From Afipia felis ATCC 53690 (GTDB lineage Bacteria; Pseudomonadota; Alphaproteobacteria; Rhizobiales; Xanthobacteraceae): DNA of 64,000 nt. A model generated the notes under the pieces. That model saw only the letters and a program-made list of their open reading frames with translations, did not search any database and was not told where the DNA came from. Made by a program: the position numbers and the translations under genes. The number at the start of each line of letters is the position of its first letter. The stretch's first letter is position 1. This document shows, piece after piece, positions 45,181-52,560 of this stretch. The stretch lies in contig NZ_KB375270.1 in assembly GCF_000314735.2 (NCBI RefSeq), positions 868,001 through 932,000 on the forward strand. The letters run 5' to 3'.

Positions 45181-45261
45181 ATGGGACGCGGGCTGTTGCT
45201 GTGGCTGTTGGGTGTGCCGATTCCGGTAATTATTCTTCTGTGGCTGTTTTTCGGCCGGTAA
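45181..45261 (+). CDS. 26-residue membrane peptide
   Basis: This short gene encodes MGRGLLLWLLGVPIPVIILL and a few further residues ending FFGR: one hydrophobic helix with a Gly-Val-Pro-Ile-Pro kink. It has a near-perfect ribosome site AGGAGG seven bases before ATG and a strong terminator immediately after its stop, so it looks like a genuine single-gene transcription unit. Function unknown. Confidence 0.75.
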   Translation: MGRGLLLWLLGVPIPVIILLWLFFGR

Positions 45262-45263
45262 TA

Positions 45264-45292
45264 AAAAGCCCCGCACACAGGCGGGGCTTTTT
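45264..45292. terminator. Bidirectional rho-independent terminator
   Basis: AAAAAGCCCCGC and GCGGGGCTTTTT form a perfect hairpin around ACACA. It serves the 26-codon gene and the convergent gene at 45298-45642. Confidence 0.92.
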
Positions 45293-45297
45293 TTACA

Positions 45298-45642
45298 TCA
45301 TAGCTTGCGGCAGTCGGCGGAGCCATCGAGGAATTTCACGAGAGGGCTGGTGTTCGCATGCATCACGCAAAGCTCGGCGTCCTTTCCCGCCGGCACCGGA
45401 CCGGTGCAGACGATTCGCGGCTTGTCGTCGTAGGTCGCAGTCTCGAACGCACACGTCGCGCGACACGAAGCTTCGCTGTTCAGCGGGTTGGTCACGGAGA
45501 CGATCGCCGATTTCGCATCGGGCTGGATCAGGCAGCGCACCGTCGCGACTTCCGCCAACGATGGGAGCTGCCCGACAATAAGGAAGGCTGCCGACACGGC
45601 CATCACGAGACCGGCGATTTTCAAACGAGGAAGAAACAGCAT
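45298..45642 (-). CDS. Small secreted cysteine-rich protein, unknown function
   Basis: A 114-residue protein from ATG 45642 with an N-terminal hydrophobic signal segment (LKIAGLVMAVSAAFLIVGQL). The mature part contains five Cys (ATVRCLIQPD, EASCRATCAFETA, RIVCTGPVPAG, AELCVMHAN) and a sixth near the end (SADCRKL), suggesting three disulfides. No family recognised. It is the last gene before the metal-resistance region. Confidence 0.65.
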   Translation of the reverse strand: MLFLPRLKIAGLVMAVSAAFLIVGQLPSLAEVATVRCLIQPDAKSAIVSVTNPLNSEASCRATCAFETATYDDKPRIVCTGPVPAGKDAELCVMHANTSPLVKFLDGSADCRKL

Positions 45643-45710
45643 AGCCCGCTCTATCAAAGCGCGCGCGAGGCCTGCAATCGGCACATCGTGTGGCATTCTG
45701 GAAATTTTGG

Positions 45711-45728
45711 CGCGCCATTCAGAATAAA
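45711..45728 (+). repeat. 18-bp direct repeat, left copy
   Basis: CGCGCCATTCAGAATAAA is identical to 52449-52466 and is followed in both places by one variable base and CTGC. The two copies lie in the same orientation, 6.7 kb apart, around the copper oxidase and two-component genes. An AT-rich stretch follows this copy. Confidence 0.8.
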
Positions 45729-45774
45729 ACTGCGAACTCTTATATTATTGAAATTGCTATATAATTTTTCGCCT

Positions 45775-46026
45775 CTACCACCCATAGGGAAGTGTTTGTG
45801 TCTGCGACGTTCTCCGGTGCACAGGTTGCTGTGGTTGCACTCGCCGGTGCTGCACTTTCCGGGACATCCCGAACATGCCTTGAGCAGCACCGAACATAGT
45901 CGGGCGATCGTCCATGAAAGCGCTCATGAACACCATGGCGATAGGCCAGGTATCCCAGGCGCCGGAAAACCAGCATGACGCCATAGCAAGCGCGCCCGCG
46001 ATGAAGATCGGGGCGCGCTTGTTCAT
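45775..46026 (-). CDS. Small membrane protein of unknown function, possibly frameshifted at its end
   Basis: An 83-residue frame with AAGG before ATG, starting MNKRAPIFIAGALAMASCWF, with two hydrophobic segments to about residue 36 and then DDRPTMFGAAQGMFGMS. The last about 28 residues are basic and Gln-rich and look out of frame. In the neighbouring frame the same bases encode a Cys-rich string (CSGCPGKCSTGECNHSNLC), so a one-base deletion is plausible. It follows an HMA-domain remnant and is probably part of the same old copper-handling unit. Confidence 0.4.
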   Translation of the reverse strand: MNKRAPIFIAGALAMASCWFSGAWDTWPIAMVFMSAFMDDRPTMFGAAQGMFGMSRKVQHRRVQPQQPVHRRTSQTQTLPYGW

Positions 46027-46040
46027 GACCTTGCTCTCGG

Positions 46041-46214
46041 TCAGTTCGCCGCCGCCGAGTAGCCGGCTTCTTCGAGCACCTGCAAGATCGCCGCCTGTGT
46101 CGCGGTCGTTTCGACCTTGACCGCACGCGCGGTGGGGTTGGTCTTGACCTTGGCGTTGGGATCAACCGACTGGATCGCCTTGGTGACCGATCTGACGCAA
46201 CCGCCGCAGGTATC
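46041..46214 (-). pseudogene. N-terminally truncated heavy-metal-associated (HMA/CopZ-like) domain
   Basis: Reading leftward from 46214, 57 codons encode DTCGGCVRSVTKAIQSVDPN and a further typical ferredoxin-like HMA fold ending VLEEAGYSAAAN. The CxxC metal motif is present, but the first beta strand and start codon are missing, because the frame runs directly into the 3' end of the multicopper oxidase gene. HMA proteins ferry Cu(I) to ATPases. The junction suggests that a deletion joined the two genes; without its own start this copy is probably dead. Confidence 0.7.
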
Positions 46215-47742
46215 AGATAGCCTGATCGCTGGTCTTGTATTGGCCCATCATGCCGGCATCCTCGTGCTCAAGCGTGTGACAGTGAAACATGAAGGGCGCG
46301 CTTGCGGCCCGCTGCGTAAAGCGCACGAGAATTTCGACAGGCTCCTGTACCAGCACCGTGTCTCGCGGCCCGCTGTCATTTATTGCGGGACGCGAGCCCG
46401 CGCGGCTCAGCACCTGAAAATGCACACCATGCATATGGAAGGGATGGATCATCATCTCGCTCGAGACTTGCCAGATCTCGGTGTCGCCGAGACGAACCGT
46501 CTGGTCGATTCGATCCATGTCGAAAGCGCGGCCATCAATACCGAACGAACCCATGCCGCCGCCCATCATTCCGCGACCCATGCCGGGACCCATTCCTCCC
46601 ATCATGCCCCCGCGCCCCATCATGCCGCCCATTCCCATGGTCAGCCGTAGTTCACGGCGGCGAACGGCGCGCGCGGAATCGAGGCGCTCGGGCTCAACGA
46701 GGCGCTCGGGAATGGCCCGCTTTGGGGAAGGAGTGCCCGCCTGCGGTTCGAGCCGGACAACCGTAGTCGGGCCATCAAGTGGCTCACCCGCGCCGCCCAT
46801 CATCCGCATCATGCCTGCGCGCAGGGTCGGATCGAGATCGGTGCGGAGCGCGACCGCGCGCCCATCCGAAAGGTCGACGAGGATCTCGGCCCGCTGTCCC
46901 GGTGCAAGCCAGAGCGAGCGCCGCTCGACCGGACGCTCCAGCAGACCACCATCGGTTGCGATCCAGTGAAAGGCGCGGCCATCCGAGAAGGACAGATCAT
47001 AGACGCGGGCATTGGAGCCGTTGAGAAGGCGCAGCCGCACGAGGCCGGCCGGTACACGCGCAACAGCATTTCTGGTCCCGTTGGCCAGTACGGTGTCGCC
47101 GCGCTGGCCGGTCATGATCGTCATCGGAGACTCAGGATAGAGAAGCCGCCCCTCGCTGAAGACCTTGTCCTGCAGGATAACCGGAAGATCGTCGACGCCG
47201 TATTCGGAGGGGAGTCCAAGCGCGCGCTCGGCATCATCAGCAAGGATGATCATTCCGGCAAGTCCGCCATAGACCTGCCGCGCCGTCACACCGTGCGGAT
47301 GCGCGTGATACCAGAGCGTCGCCGCAGGTTGATCGACCGCAAGGCGCGGCCGCCAGGTCGCTCCGGGCTGGATCATCTGATGCGGACCTCCATCGGCTTC
47401 CGCCGGGACGAGGAGCCCGTGCCAGTGCACGGCGGTGGCATCGCGCATGTCGTTGGTGACCGAGACTTCGACCTCGTCGCCGCGATGGAGCCGCAACGTC
47501 GGGCCAAGATAGCTTCCGTTAAAGCCGCGTGTGGCGGATTCGCGTCCTGTGAAAAAGGGCGTGCGACCCTCCTGGGCTTTCAAGGTAATGCCATTCGCTT
47601 GCCGCCGCGCATCGATGATCTCGGGGATGCGGAGTGGATTCGGCTCGGCGGCTTCGAGCCGCTGGAGACGCGAGCCAGCCGCCACAGAAGCGCCGGCGAC
47701 CGCGCTACCGACGAGGAATGTACGTCGTGTTGTGTTGGCCAT
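46213..47742 (-). CDS. Multicopper oxidase, Tat-exported (CueO-like)
   Basis: A 509-residue periplasmic copper oxidase that detoxifies Cu(I). ATG 47742 has GGGAGA upstream and a Tat signal NTTRRTFLVGSAVAG. Copper-binding motifs are all present: VHWHGLLVP, WYHAHPHG, MIHPFHMHGVHF and FHCHTLEHEDAGMM, giving type 1, 2 and 3 sites. A Met-rich loop (GMGGMMGRGGMMGGMGPGMG) resembles the CueO methionine-rich insert. The C-terminal residues after MMGQYK look replaced at a junction with the HMA remnant. A partial copy of the 5' end lies at 48657-48902. Confidence 0.92.
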   Translation of the reverse strand: MANTTRRTFLVGSAVAGASVAAGSRLQRLEAAEPNPLRIPEIIDARRQANGITLKAQEGRTPFFTGRESATRGFNGSYLGPTLRLHRGDEVEVSVTNDMRDATAVHWHGLLVPAEADGGPHQMIQPGATWRPRLAVDQPAATLWYHAHPHGVTARQVYGGLAGMIILADDAERALGLPSEYGVDDLPVILQDKVFSEGRLLYPESPMTIMTGQRGDTVLANGTRNAVARVPAGLVRLRLLNGSNARVYDLSFSDGRAFHWIATDGGLLERPVERRSLWLAPGQRAEILVDLSDGRAVALRTDLDPTLRAGMMRMMGGAGEPLDGPTTVVRLEPQAGTPSPKRAIPERLVEPERLDSARAVRRRELRLTMGMGGMMGRGGMMGGMGPGMGRGMMGGGMGSFGIDGRAFDMDRIDQTVRLGDTEIWQVSSEMMIHPFHMHGVHFQVLSRAGSRPAINDSGPRDTVLVQEPVEILVRFTQRAASAPFMFHCHTLEHEDAGMMGQYKTSDQAI

Positions 47743-47887
47743 TGTTGTCTCCCGCCCGAAAGCCTGCAAGCTCCGAACTGTCGTCACCGCGTCATCTTGA
47801 CTGCGCTGCTCCTATATCGCCTGAAGCCCGCGCATCACATCGGATACTTACACGCCGAACTGCCCCGTGAGGCGGTGCTCCGCCACG

Positions 47888-48331
47888 CTACTGCTGCGGC
47901 AGCGATCCTCCGGAGCCCTGCATGAAGGACTGCATCTCGTCAAAGGTGAGGCGACCATCCTTGTTGGAGTCCATTGCCTTGAAGATGCGCTCGTGAGCCG
48001 CCTGAAACTCTTGCAGTGACACAGTCCCGTCACCATCGGCATCCATCAGAATGAACATGATGCGCATCATGAAAGGGCGGCCCATCATGCCCATCGGCGC
48101 CGGCACACCACCTCCTATTCCCCGCTGCCCCATCATGCCCATCATATTGCCTTGCCCCATCATGCCTCGTTGGCCGGCCATGCTCCCCTGACCCGGGACC
48201 TGCTGCTGCGTTTGCTCCTGGCTCGGCCGCTGCATCATCGGACTACCGACACTTTGCTGCGCAATTGCGGATGTAGCCGCACCGGCCAGAATAAATGCAG
48301 AGGCGGTAAGAACAAGAACATGCGTTCGCAT
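47888..48331 (-). CDS. Secreted EF-hand, Met/Gln-rich protein
   Basis: A 147-residue exported protein: signal peptide MRTHVLVLTASAFILAGAA, then a Gln/Met/Gly-rich linker with repeated MMGQ, and two EF-hand loops, DADGDGTVSLQEF and DSNKDGRLTFDEM. AAGGAGA precedes ATG 48331. EF-hands bind calcium, and the Met-rich linker could bind Cu(I). The gene lies upstream of the multicopper oxidase in the same direction, which suggests a role in periplasmic copper handling; that part is inference. Confidence 0.85.
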   Translation of the reverse strand: MRTHVLVLTASAFILAGAATSAIAQQSVGSPMMQRPSQEQTQQQVPGQGSMAGQRGMMGQGNMMGMMGQRGIGGGVPAPMGMMGRPFMMRIMFILMDADGDGTVSLQEFQAAHERIFKAMDSNKDGRLTFDEMQSFMQGSGGSLPQQ

Positions 48332-48360
48332 CTCAAATCTCCTTCTGAAACCCCACAGCC

Positions 48361-48447
48361 TTAATTGCATTTTGGAAGATCAGTTCCGGGCGAGCAAGAT
48401 TTCTCTCCTGCCCGCTCGCCACGTTCGGACGCCGCTTGCCCTTTCAT
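48361..48447 (-). CDS. Possible 28-codon peptide
   Basis: ATG 48447 has AGGAG six bases upstream. The peptide MKGQAASERGERAGEKSCSP and a further eight residues end in CN. It lies in the row between the EF-hand gene and a small membrane frame. Function unknown; it may be a remnant. Confidence 0.3.
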   Translation of the reverse strand: MKGQAASERGERAGEKSCSPGTDLPKCN

Positions 48448-48460
48448 GGAAAGCTCCTGT

Positions 48461-48660
48461 TCAGTTGAACTTTGCCTGCGACAGGGGTGATGATCTGCCC
48501 GCATCTTTCGGTTCGCTCGGAATGGAGATAACGGATGTGCCGGTCAGCAGCGGCTGGCCGGCGATCCAAAGCGCAACGACGGCTCCGATCAGCGCCAACG
48601 GCCCGTTGCCCATGATAATCATAATCAGCGCCAGTGCAGCGGAGCGATACCTGCGCTCAT
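48461..48660 (-). pseudogene. Small hydrophobic protein with probable frameshift near its start
   Basis: ATG 48660 has an excellent ribosome site (AAGGAGG) but its frame stops after 11 codons. One base out of frame, the DNA encodes RRYRSAALALIMIIMGNGPL followed by ALIGAVVALWIAGQPLLTG and a Lys/Pro-rich end, a normal single-pass or hairpin membrane peptide. A one-base deletion near the start (for example from ATGAAGCGC) explains this. Translation from an internal ATG at 48622 would still give 53 residues. Confidence 0.45.
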
Positions 48661-48902
48661 TTTGAGCCTCCTTCCAAGCCTATCGTATTCATCGCCGATC
48701 CGCGTCCTGTGAAAAAGGACGTGCGACCCTCCTGGGCTTTCAAGGTAATGCCATTCGCTTGCTGCCGGGCATCGATGAGCTCAGGGATACGAAGCGGGTT
48801 CGGTTCGGTGGCTTCGAGCCGCTGGAGACACAAGCCAGCCCCCGCGGCCACGCCGATTGCGGCGGTACCGGCGAGGAAGTCACGTCGTGTCATCTGAGCC
48901 AT
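48657..48902 (-). pseudogene. 5' fragment of a second multicopper oxidase gene
   Basis: The 81 codons encode a Tat signal (QMTRRDFLAGTAAIGVAAG) and then EATEPNPLRIPELIDARQQA and GITLKAQEGRTSFFTGRGSA. This is almost identical to the beginning of the complete oxidase at 46213-47742, also at base level over about 48700-48830. After GRGSA the similarity ends and a new tail runs to a stop that overlaps the next ATG. All copper-binding motifs are absent, so it cannot be an oxidase. It is the scar of a tandem duplication or recombination. Confidence 0.85.
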
Positions 48903-49015
48903 CGTCATCTCCGGTCCAGGAGCTTCTAAGCTCCGAAATGCCGCACCAAGCCGTCGAGATCACACGAGCGCTGCCGATATGTGGCCGATGCCGGCCTCGA
49001 CGATCAGCGCGGTCA

Positions 49016-49480
49016 CTACATGCCGAGGCCAAAGATGGAGTGCCCAACGAGACTTTTCAGACGTGTTACGTTCGGCTCCGGTGTCCTGGCCCCCGCGATC
49101 CCCAGGCCCATGCCTGGCATCATCGCGAAAAAGGGCAGGACGAGCAGCACCAGCACGAGGATCATGGGCGGGGCAAAGCTGGGAGCCTGCAACCAACCAG
49201 CGCCCCAGATCGCGACAAGCAGCAGCCCGTACCCGGCGCCGATGACATAGTGAAAGATCCATCCAAGCGCATGTTCGCCAAACACCGGGTCCGCCTGCTT
49301 CAGATCGGGCTGGACGAACCGGCCTTCGGGCATATGACCGACCCAGCGGCCCACCATTGCCCAGTTGATCGCCGGCACATCGAAGGCGCGCTGCATGAAG
49401 GCGGACCACAGATCCAGAACTACTGTGCCGCCGATACCGACAATCGCTGCCGTCAGAACGATTTCTATTGCCTCAGTCAT
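49016..49480 (-). CDS. DUF2938-family membrane protein with a probable C-terminal frameshift
   Basis: A 154-residue membrane protein with four hydrophobic segments, IGGTVVLDLWSAFMQRAFDV, AMVGRWVGHMPEGRFVQPDL and LGWIFHYVIGAGYGLLLVAI, matching DUF2938. It stops at GLGM. The next 18 codons in another frame (49016 down to 48960) read VTALIVEAGIGHISAALV, which is the natural continuation of the last helix, so one base appears lost in the codon after Met (ATG TA-GTG). The function of the family is unknown. Confidence 0.75.
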   Translation of the reverse strand: MTEAIEIVLTAAIVGIGGTVVLDLWSAFMQRAFDVPAINWAMVGRWVGHMPEGRFVQPDLKQADPVFGEHALGWIFHYVIGAGYGLLLVAIWGAGWLQAPSFAPPMILVLVLLVLPFFAMMPGMGLGIAGARTPEPNVTRLKSLVGHSIFGLGM

Positions 49481-49643
49481 AAACTCATCCTCTCACAAGA
49501 AAAACGGTGTTCCATGGGGGTTCAAATCTCGCGGTCATTGTCGAGACATCGCGCACCCTGTGCTGAAGCAGCCATCACTGCTTAAACCAGATGTGCGCGC
49601 CATCGGACCGACTGAGCGCGGAAGTCCTTGCTATGCGGGCGTG

Positions 49644-49901
49644 TCAGGCCGACTTAACGAGAGACCGGACTAACAGGACGACCAGGGTCAGGATGCCCCC
49701 GAAAAACAGGACCATCGCGATCGGCCCGAGCGCCATCAGCCATCCCATTTCAGTCCACATGGCCGTCATGGGATGCGCCCCTTGGAAACCGGAATACATT
49801 AGGGACGATTGGGAACCGTAGGTATGGAACGAAATCATTGTCGCGAGGCTGACGAGCAGTGCGACAGTTGCAGCGGTGACGAGTTTTGCGTTCTTGGTCA
49901 T
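49644..49901 (-). CDS. Small two-helix membrane protein
   Basis: An 85-residue protein from ATG 49901 (GGAGAAG upstream). Helix one is KLVTAATVALLVSLATMIS and helix two is GWLMALGPIAMVLFFGGILT, with a Met/His-containing loop between (HPMTAMWTEM). It is divergent from the two-component regulator gene, an arrangement that suggests it may be a target. No family recognised. Confidence 0.6.
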   Translation of the reverse strand: MTKNAKLVTAATVALLVSLATMISFHTYGSQSSLMYSGFQGAHPMTAMWTEMGWLMALGPIAMVLFFGGILTLVVLLVRSLVKSA

Positions 49902-50087
49902 GGTTTTCTCTTCTCCAAACAGACAGCGGTCATCTCCGCTGTTCGCTGGCCATTTGCTGTGGAGGATGTCACCCAAGTTTGCCGGTGAACGCGCCCAATT
50001 GTGACAAAGTGTGCCGGACGCGTCCTTGGACACATTTGGTTTCATCTTTTGCCAGCAAAGGCACCGCGGTTCGGCTATGGCTAATTC

Positions 50088-50807
50088 ATGCAAGGAAACC
50101 CGCATATTCTCGTCGTAGACGACCATCGCGAAATCCGCGAACTGGTTTCACGCGCGCTCGTCAGAGAGGGCTTCCGCGTCAGTGTTGCCACCGACGGCAG
50201 GGAGATGCGCAAGGTCATGGCCGACGCCCGCATCGACCTCATCATTCTAGACCTGATGCTGCCCGGTGAGGATGGACTCACACTTTGCCGAGCGCTGCGC
50301 GCCGAATCGAACATCCCGATCATTATGTTGACCGCGAAGGGGGATGAGATCGATCGGGTTGTCGGTCTCGAGGTGGGAGCCGACGATTATATCCCCAAGC
50401 CCTTCGGCAGCCGCGAACTAATCGCCCGGATCAGGGCGGTCCTGCGCCGGACTCGCAACGACGATGCTCCGGATCGCACCAACCGCTCCGCTGGCTATCG
50501 TTTCGACCGCTGGTGGCTCGACACCGGGGCGCGTGAATTGCTTCGCGAGGATGGCGTCACGGTGCCTCTCAGCACCGGCGAGTATGATCTTCTCCTAGCG
50601 CTGGTCGAGCGTCCTCAGCGTGTCTTGAGTCGCGACCAGCTCCTGGACCTAGCTCGAGGCCGGGCAACGAGCGCATTTGACCGCAGCATCGACACCCAGG
50701 TCAGCCGCCTACGCAAGAAGCTGGAGCTAAATCCCAACGAACCGACGATTATCAAAACGGTTTGGGGAGGCGGCTATCTGTTCGCCCCCGAGACAAGCAG
50801 ACAATGA
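50088..50807 (+). CDS. OmpR-family response regulator
   Basis: A 239-residue DNA-binding regulator. The receiver domain has acidic pocket Asp11/Asp12 (ILVVDDHRE), phospho-acceptor Asp55 (LIILDLMLPGEDG), and Lys in DDYIPKPFG. The winged-helix output domain contains STGEYDLLLALVERPQRVLS and SIDTQVSRLRKKLE. The sensor kinase gene overlaps its stop by four bases (ATGA). The location among copper genes suggests a metal- or envelope-stress signal, which is inference. Confidence 0.93.
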   Translation: MQGNPHILVVDDHREIRELVSRALVREGFRVSVATDGREMRKVMADARIDLIILDLMLPGEDGLTLCRALRAESNIPIIMLTAKGDEIDRVVGLEVGADDYIPKPFGSRELIARIRAVLRRTRNDDAPDRTNRSAGYRFDRWWLDTGARELLREDGVTVPLSTGEYDLLLALVERPQRVLSRDQLLDLARGRATSAFDRSIDTQVSRLRKKLELNPNEPTIIKTVWGGGYLFAPETSRQ

Positions 50808-52252
50808 GGCGCTTCATTCCCCGCGGCCTGTTCGGCCAGACTCTGTTCGTGCTCCTGGCCGGGCTCGTCGTCTCAAACCTGGTCGGCTCGTGGATATACA
50901 GCATGGACCGCGGCCAAATCGTGCGTGCGGTCGGCGGGGTCGTGATCACCCAGCGCATCATAAATCTGACTCGCTTGGTGCGGGATGCACCCCACGAATG
51001 GCGTGCGCGCATCGTTGCGGCCTCCAGCGATCAGACATTCAATGTTGCACTGGCCACCAAGCCGCCACAGACGTCGGTGACCGAGGCCGATGCGCCGGCG
51101 GCCGAGGCGCTAAAGCAGCTTCTGGCCGAGCAATTGTCTGCCGATGGCAGCGTCGCGCCGCTGGTTTCGGTCTCGCAGCCGCGCGGCATGATGGTGGGCC
51201 TTGCCCAGCGGATGATGGACCGGAATCCAATGATGCGAGGGGTTGGCGGCCTGGGGCCTCTTGCAGGCTTTCGGGAGTTGCAGGTCGCCGTTCCGATGCA
51301 AGATGGACAATGGCTCACCTTTGTGACCGTCCTGCCGGAAAGCGGCAGAGCCTTTTCGCTACGCTTCCTTGTGTCCATGGGGATCATGGCGCTGATCACC
51401 CTTCTGGTGACGCTCTGGGTCGTGCGCCGGGTGACGGCGCCGCTGACGGCTCTGGCCCAAGCCGCTCAGCGGCTCGGCGAGGATCTCAATGCACCGCCGA
51501 TGCCCGAAACAGGGACGGTCGAGACCCAACAGGCGGCACGTGCCTTCAATGTGATGCAGTCGCGCTTGCGCCGCATGATCGACGATCGCACGAAGATGCT
51601 GGCTGCCATTTCCCATGATTTCCGTACGCCGCTGACGCTGCTGCGGCTGCGGGTAGAGAGCGTCGAAGATTCGGCCGAACGCGAAAAGATGTTGTCGACC
51701 ATAGCGGATCTGGACTCCATGGTTGCTGCAACGCTGGAGTTCGCGAGCGGCAGCGCACAACGGGCGCCACGCCGACTTACCGATCTCACAGCCCTCATGG
51801 CGAGCATAACGGACGACCTCGCCGATAGCGGCCTCCCGGTGAGCACGGATGCGGCCCAGCCAGTCATCTACGAATGCGATCCAGCGAGCCTCAAGCGCGC
51901 GCTAACCAACCTGATCGACAATGCAGTGAAATATGGTGGCAGCGCCACGGCGACGATCCGCGAAACCGCGGAGGGGATCGAGATCACGATCGACGACACC
52001 GGCCCTGGAATTCCCGAGGAGGAACTCACGCACGTCTTCGAGCCGCTCTACCGCCTGGAAAGCTCACGCAGCCGGGAAACCGGGGGGATGGGATTGGGGC
52101 TTGCGATCGTCCAGTCGATTGTTCGTGCTCATGGGGGTCGGCTCACCCTTTCAAATCGACCCAAAGGGGGGCTCCGCGCCTTGGTAGCTCTCCCCAAGAG
52201 GAAAATTGGCACGGGTCACAACAGCCCGGGAAAGTCGTCCGCAGGAACGTGA
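50804..52252 (+). CDS. Membrane sensor histidine kinase
   Basis: A 482-residue kinase partner of the preceding regulator. Transmembrane helix one is at about 10-28, a periplasmic sensor domain of about 150 residues follows (with a Met-rich GMMVGLAQRMMDRNPMMRG), then helix two (about 185-205), a HAMP linker, the phospho-acceptor His in AAISHDFRTPLTLL (about 271) and ATPase motifs NLIDNAVKYGG, DDTGPGIPEEE and GMGLGLAIVQSIV. The Met-rich periplasmic stretch could bind Cu(I) or Ag(I), by analogy to metal sensors. Its last about 15 residues run into the repeat-associated sequence and may not be original. Confidence 0.92.
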   Translation: MRRFIPRGLFGQTLFVLLAGLVVSNLVGSWIYSMDRGQIVRAVGGVVITQRIINLTRLVRDAPHEWRARIVAASSDQTFNVALATKPPQTSVTEADAPAAEALKQLLAEQLSADGSVAPLVSVSQPRGMMVGLAQRMMDRNPMMRGVGGLGPLAGFRELQVAVPMQDGQWLTFVTVLPESGRAFSLRFLVSMGIMALITLLVTLWVVRRVTAPLTALAQAAQRLGEDLNAPPMPETGTVETQQAARAFNVMQSRLRRMIDDRTKMLAAISHDFRTPLTLLRLRVESVEDSAEREKMLSTIADLDSMVAATLEFASGSAQRAPRRLTDLTALMASITDDLADSGLPVSTDAAQPVIYECDPASLKRALTNLIDNAVKYGGSATATIRETAEGIEITIDDTGPGIPEEELTHVFEPLYRLESSRSRETGGMGLGLAIVQSIVRAHGGRLTLSNRPKGGLRALVALPKRKIGTGHNSPGKSSAGT

Positions 52253-52448
52253 ACTCGCCTTTTGTTGGACCAAACCACCCATTCGAGGGTGGAGTATTCG
52301 ACGGCCTTGGACGGCACTGTGGGTGAAATATAGACGAGACCTGCTTCCGGCTCTGCCGAAACGAGCCCGCACAATGTTGCCGCAAGTCTGAGAAACGTAA
52401 AATGGGGAGCATCGCTCGACCCTCGAAGCCAACCCCTGAGAGGGGTGA

Positions 52449-52466
52449 CGCGCCATTCAGAATAAA
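52449..52466 (+). repeat. 18-bp direct repeat, right copy
   Basis: CGCGCCATTCAGAATAAA is identical to 45711-45728 and in the same orientation. The following base differs (C for A) and CTGC then matches again. Confidence 0.8.
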
Positions 52467-52517
52467 CCTGCAGAGGGACGCGCCGAACGCAGGTCCTTGG
52501 CTGATGTTCTAGAATAT

Positions 52518-52531
52518 TATAGTGGGGTATA
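52518..52531 (+). promoter_or_regulatory. Likely operator of the RcnR/FrmR-type repressor
   Basis: TATAGTGGGGTATA is a short inverted repeat flanking a G-tract inside a very AT-rich segment, 29 bases before the repressor ATG. Operators of this repressor family are AT-rich arms around a G/C tract. Confidence 0.5.
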
Positions 52532-52560
52532 TTATATTGCGGGCCGAGAGGGAGAACCGC

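Larger units (their letters stand above)
52253..52560. other. Gene-poor stretch with repeat-associated sequence and repressor promoter
   Basis: This 308-base stretch lies between the kinase and the repressor gene. On the minus strand a long open frame from 52839 runs through it to 52216 without recognisable homology to a functional protein. It carries the right copy of the 18-bp repeat at 52449-52466 and the repressor operator near 52518. It may be the remnant of a mobile or repetitive element. Confidence 0.4.

Noticed and set aside
46966..47925. 319-codon plus-strand frame opposite the multicopper oxidase
   Set aside because: Shadow of the oxidase gene, whose four copper motifs are intact on the minus strand.
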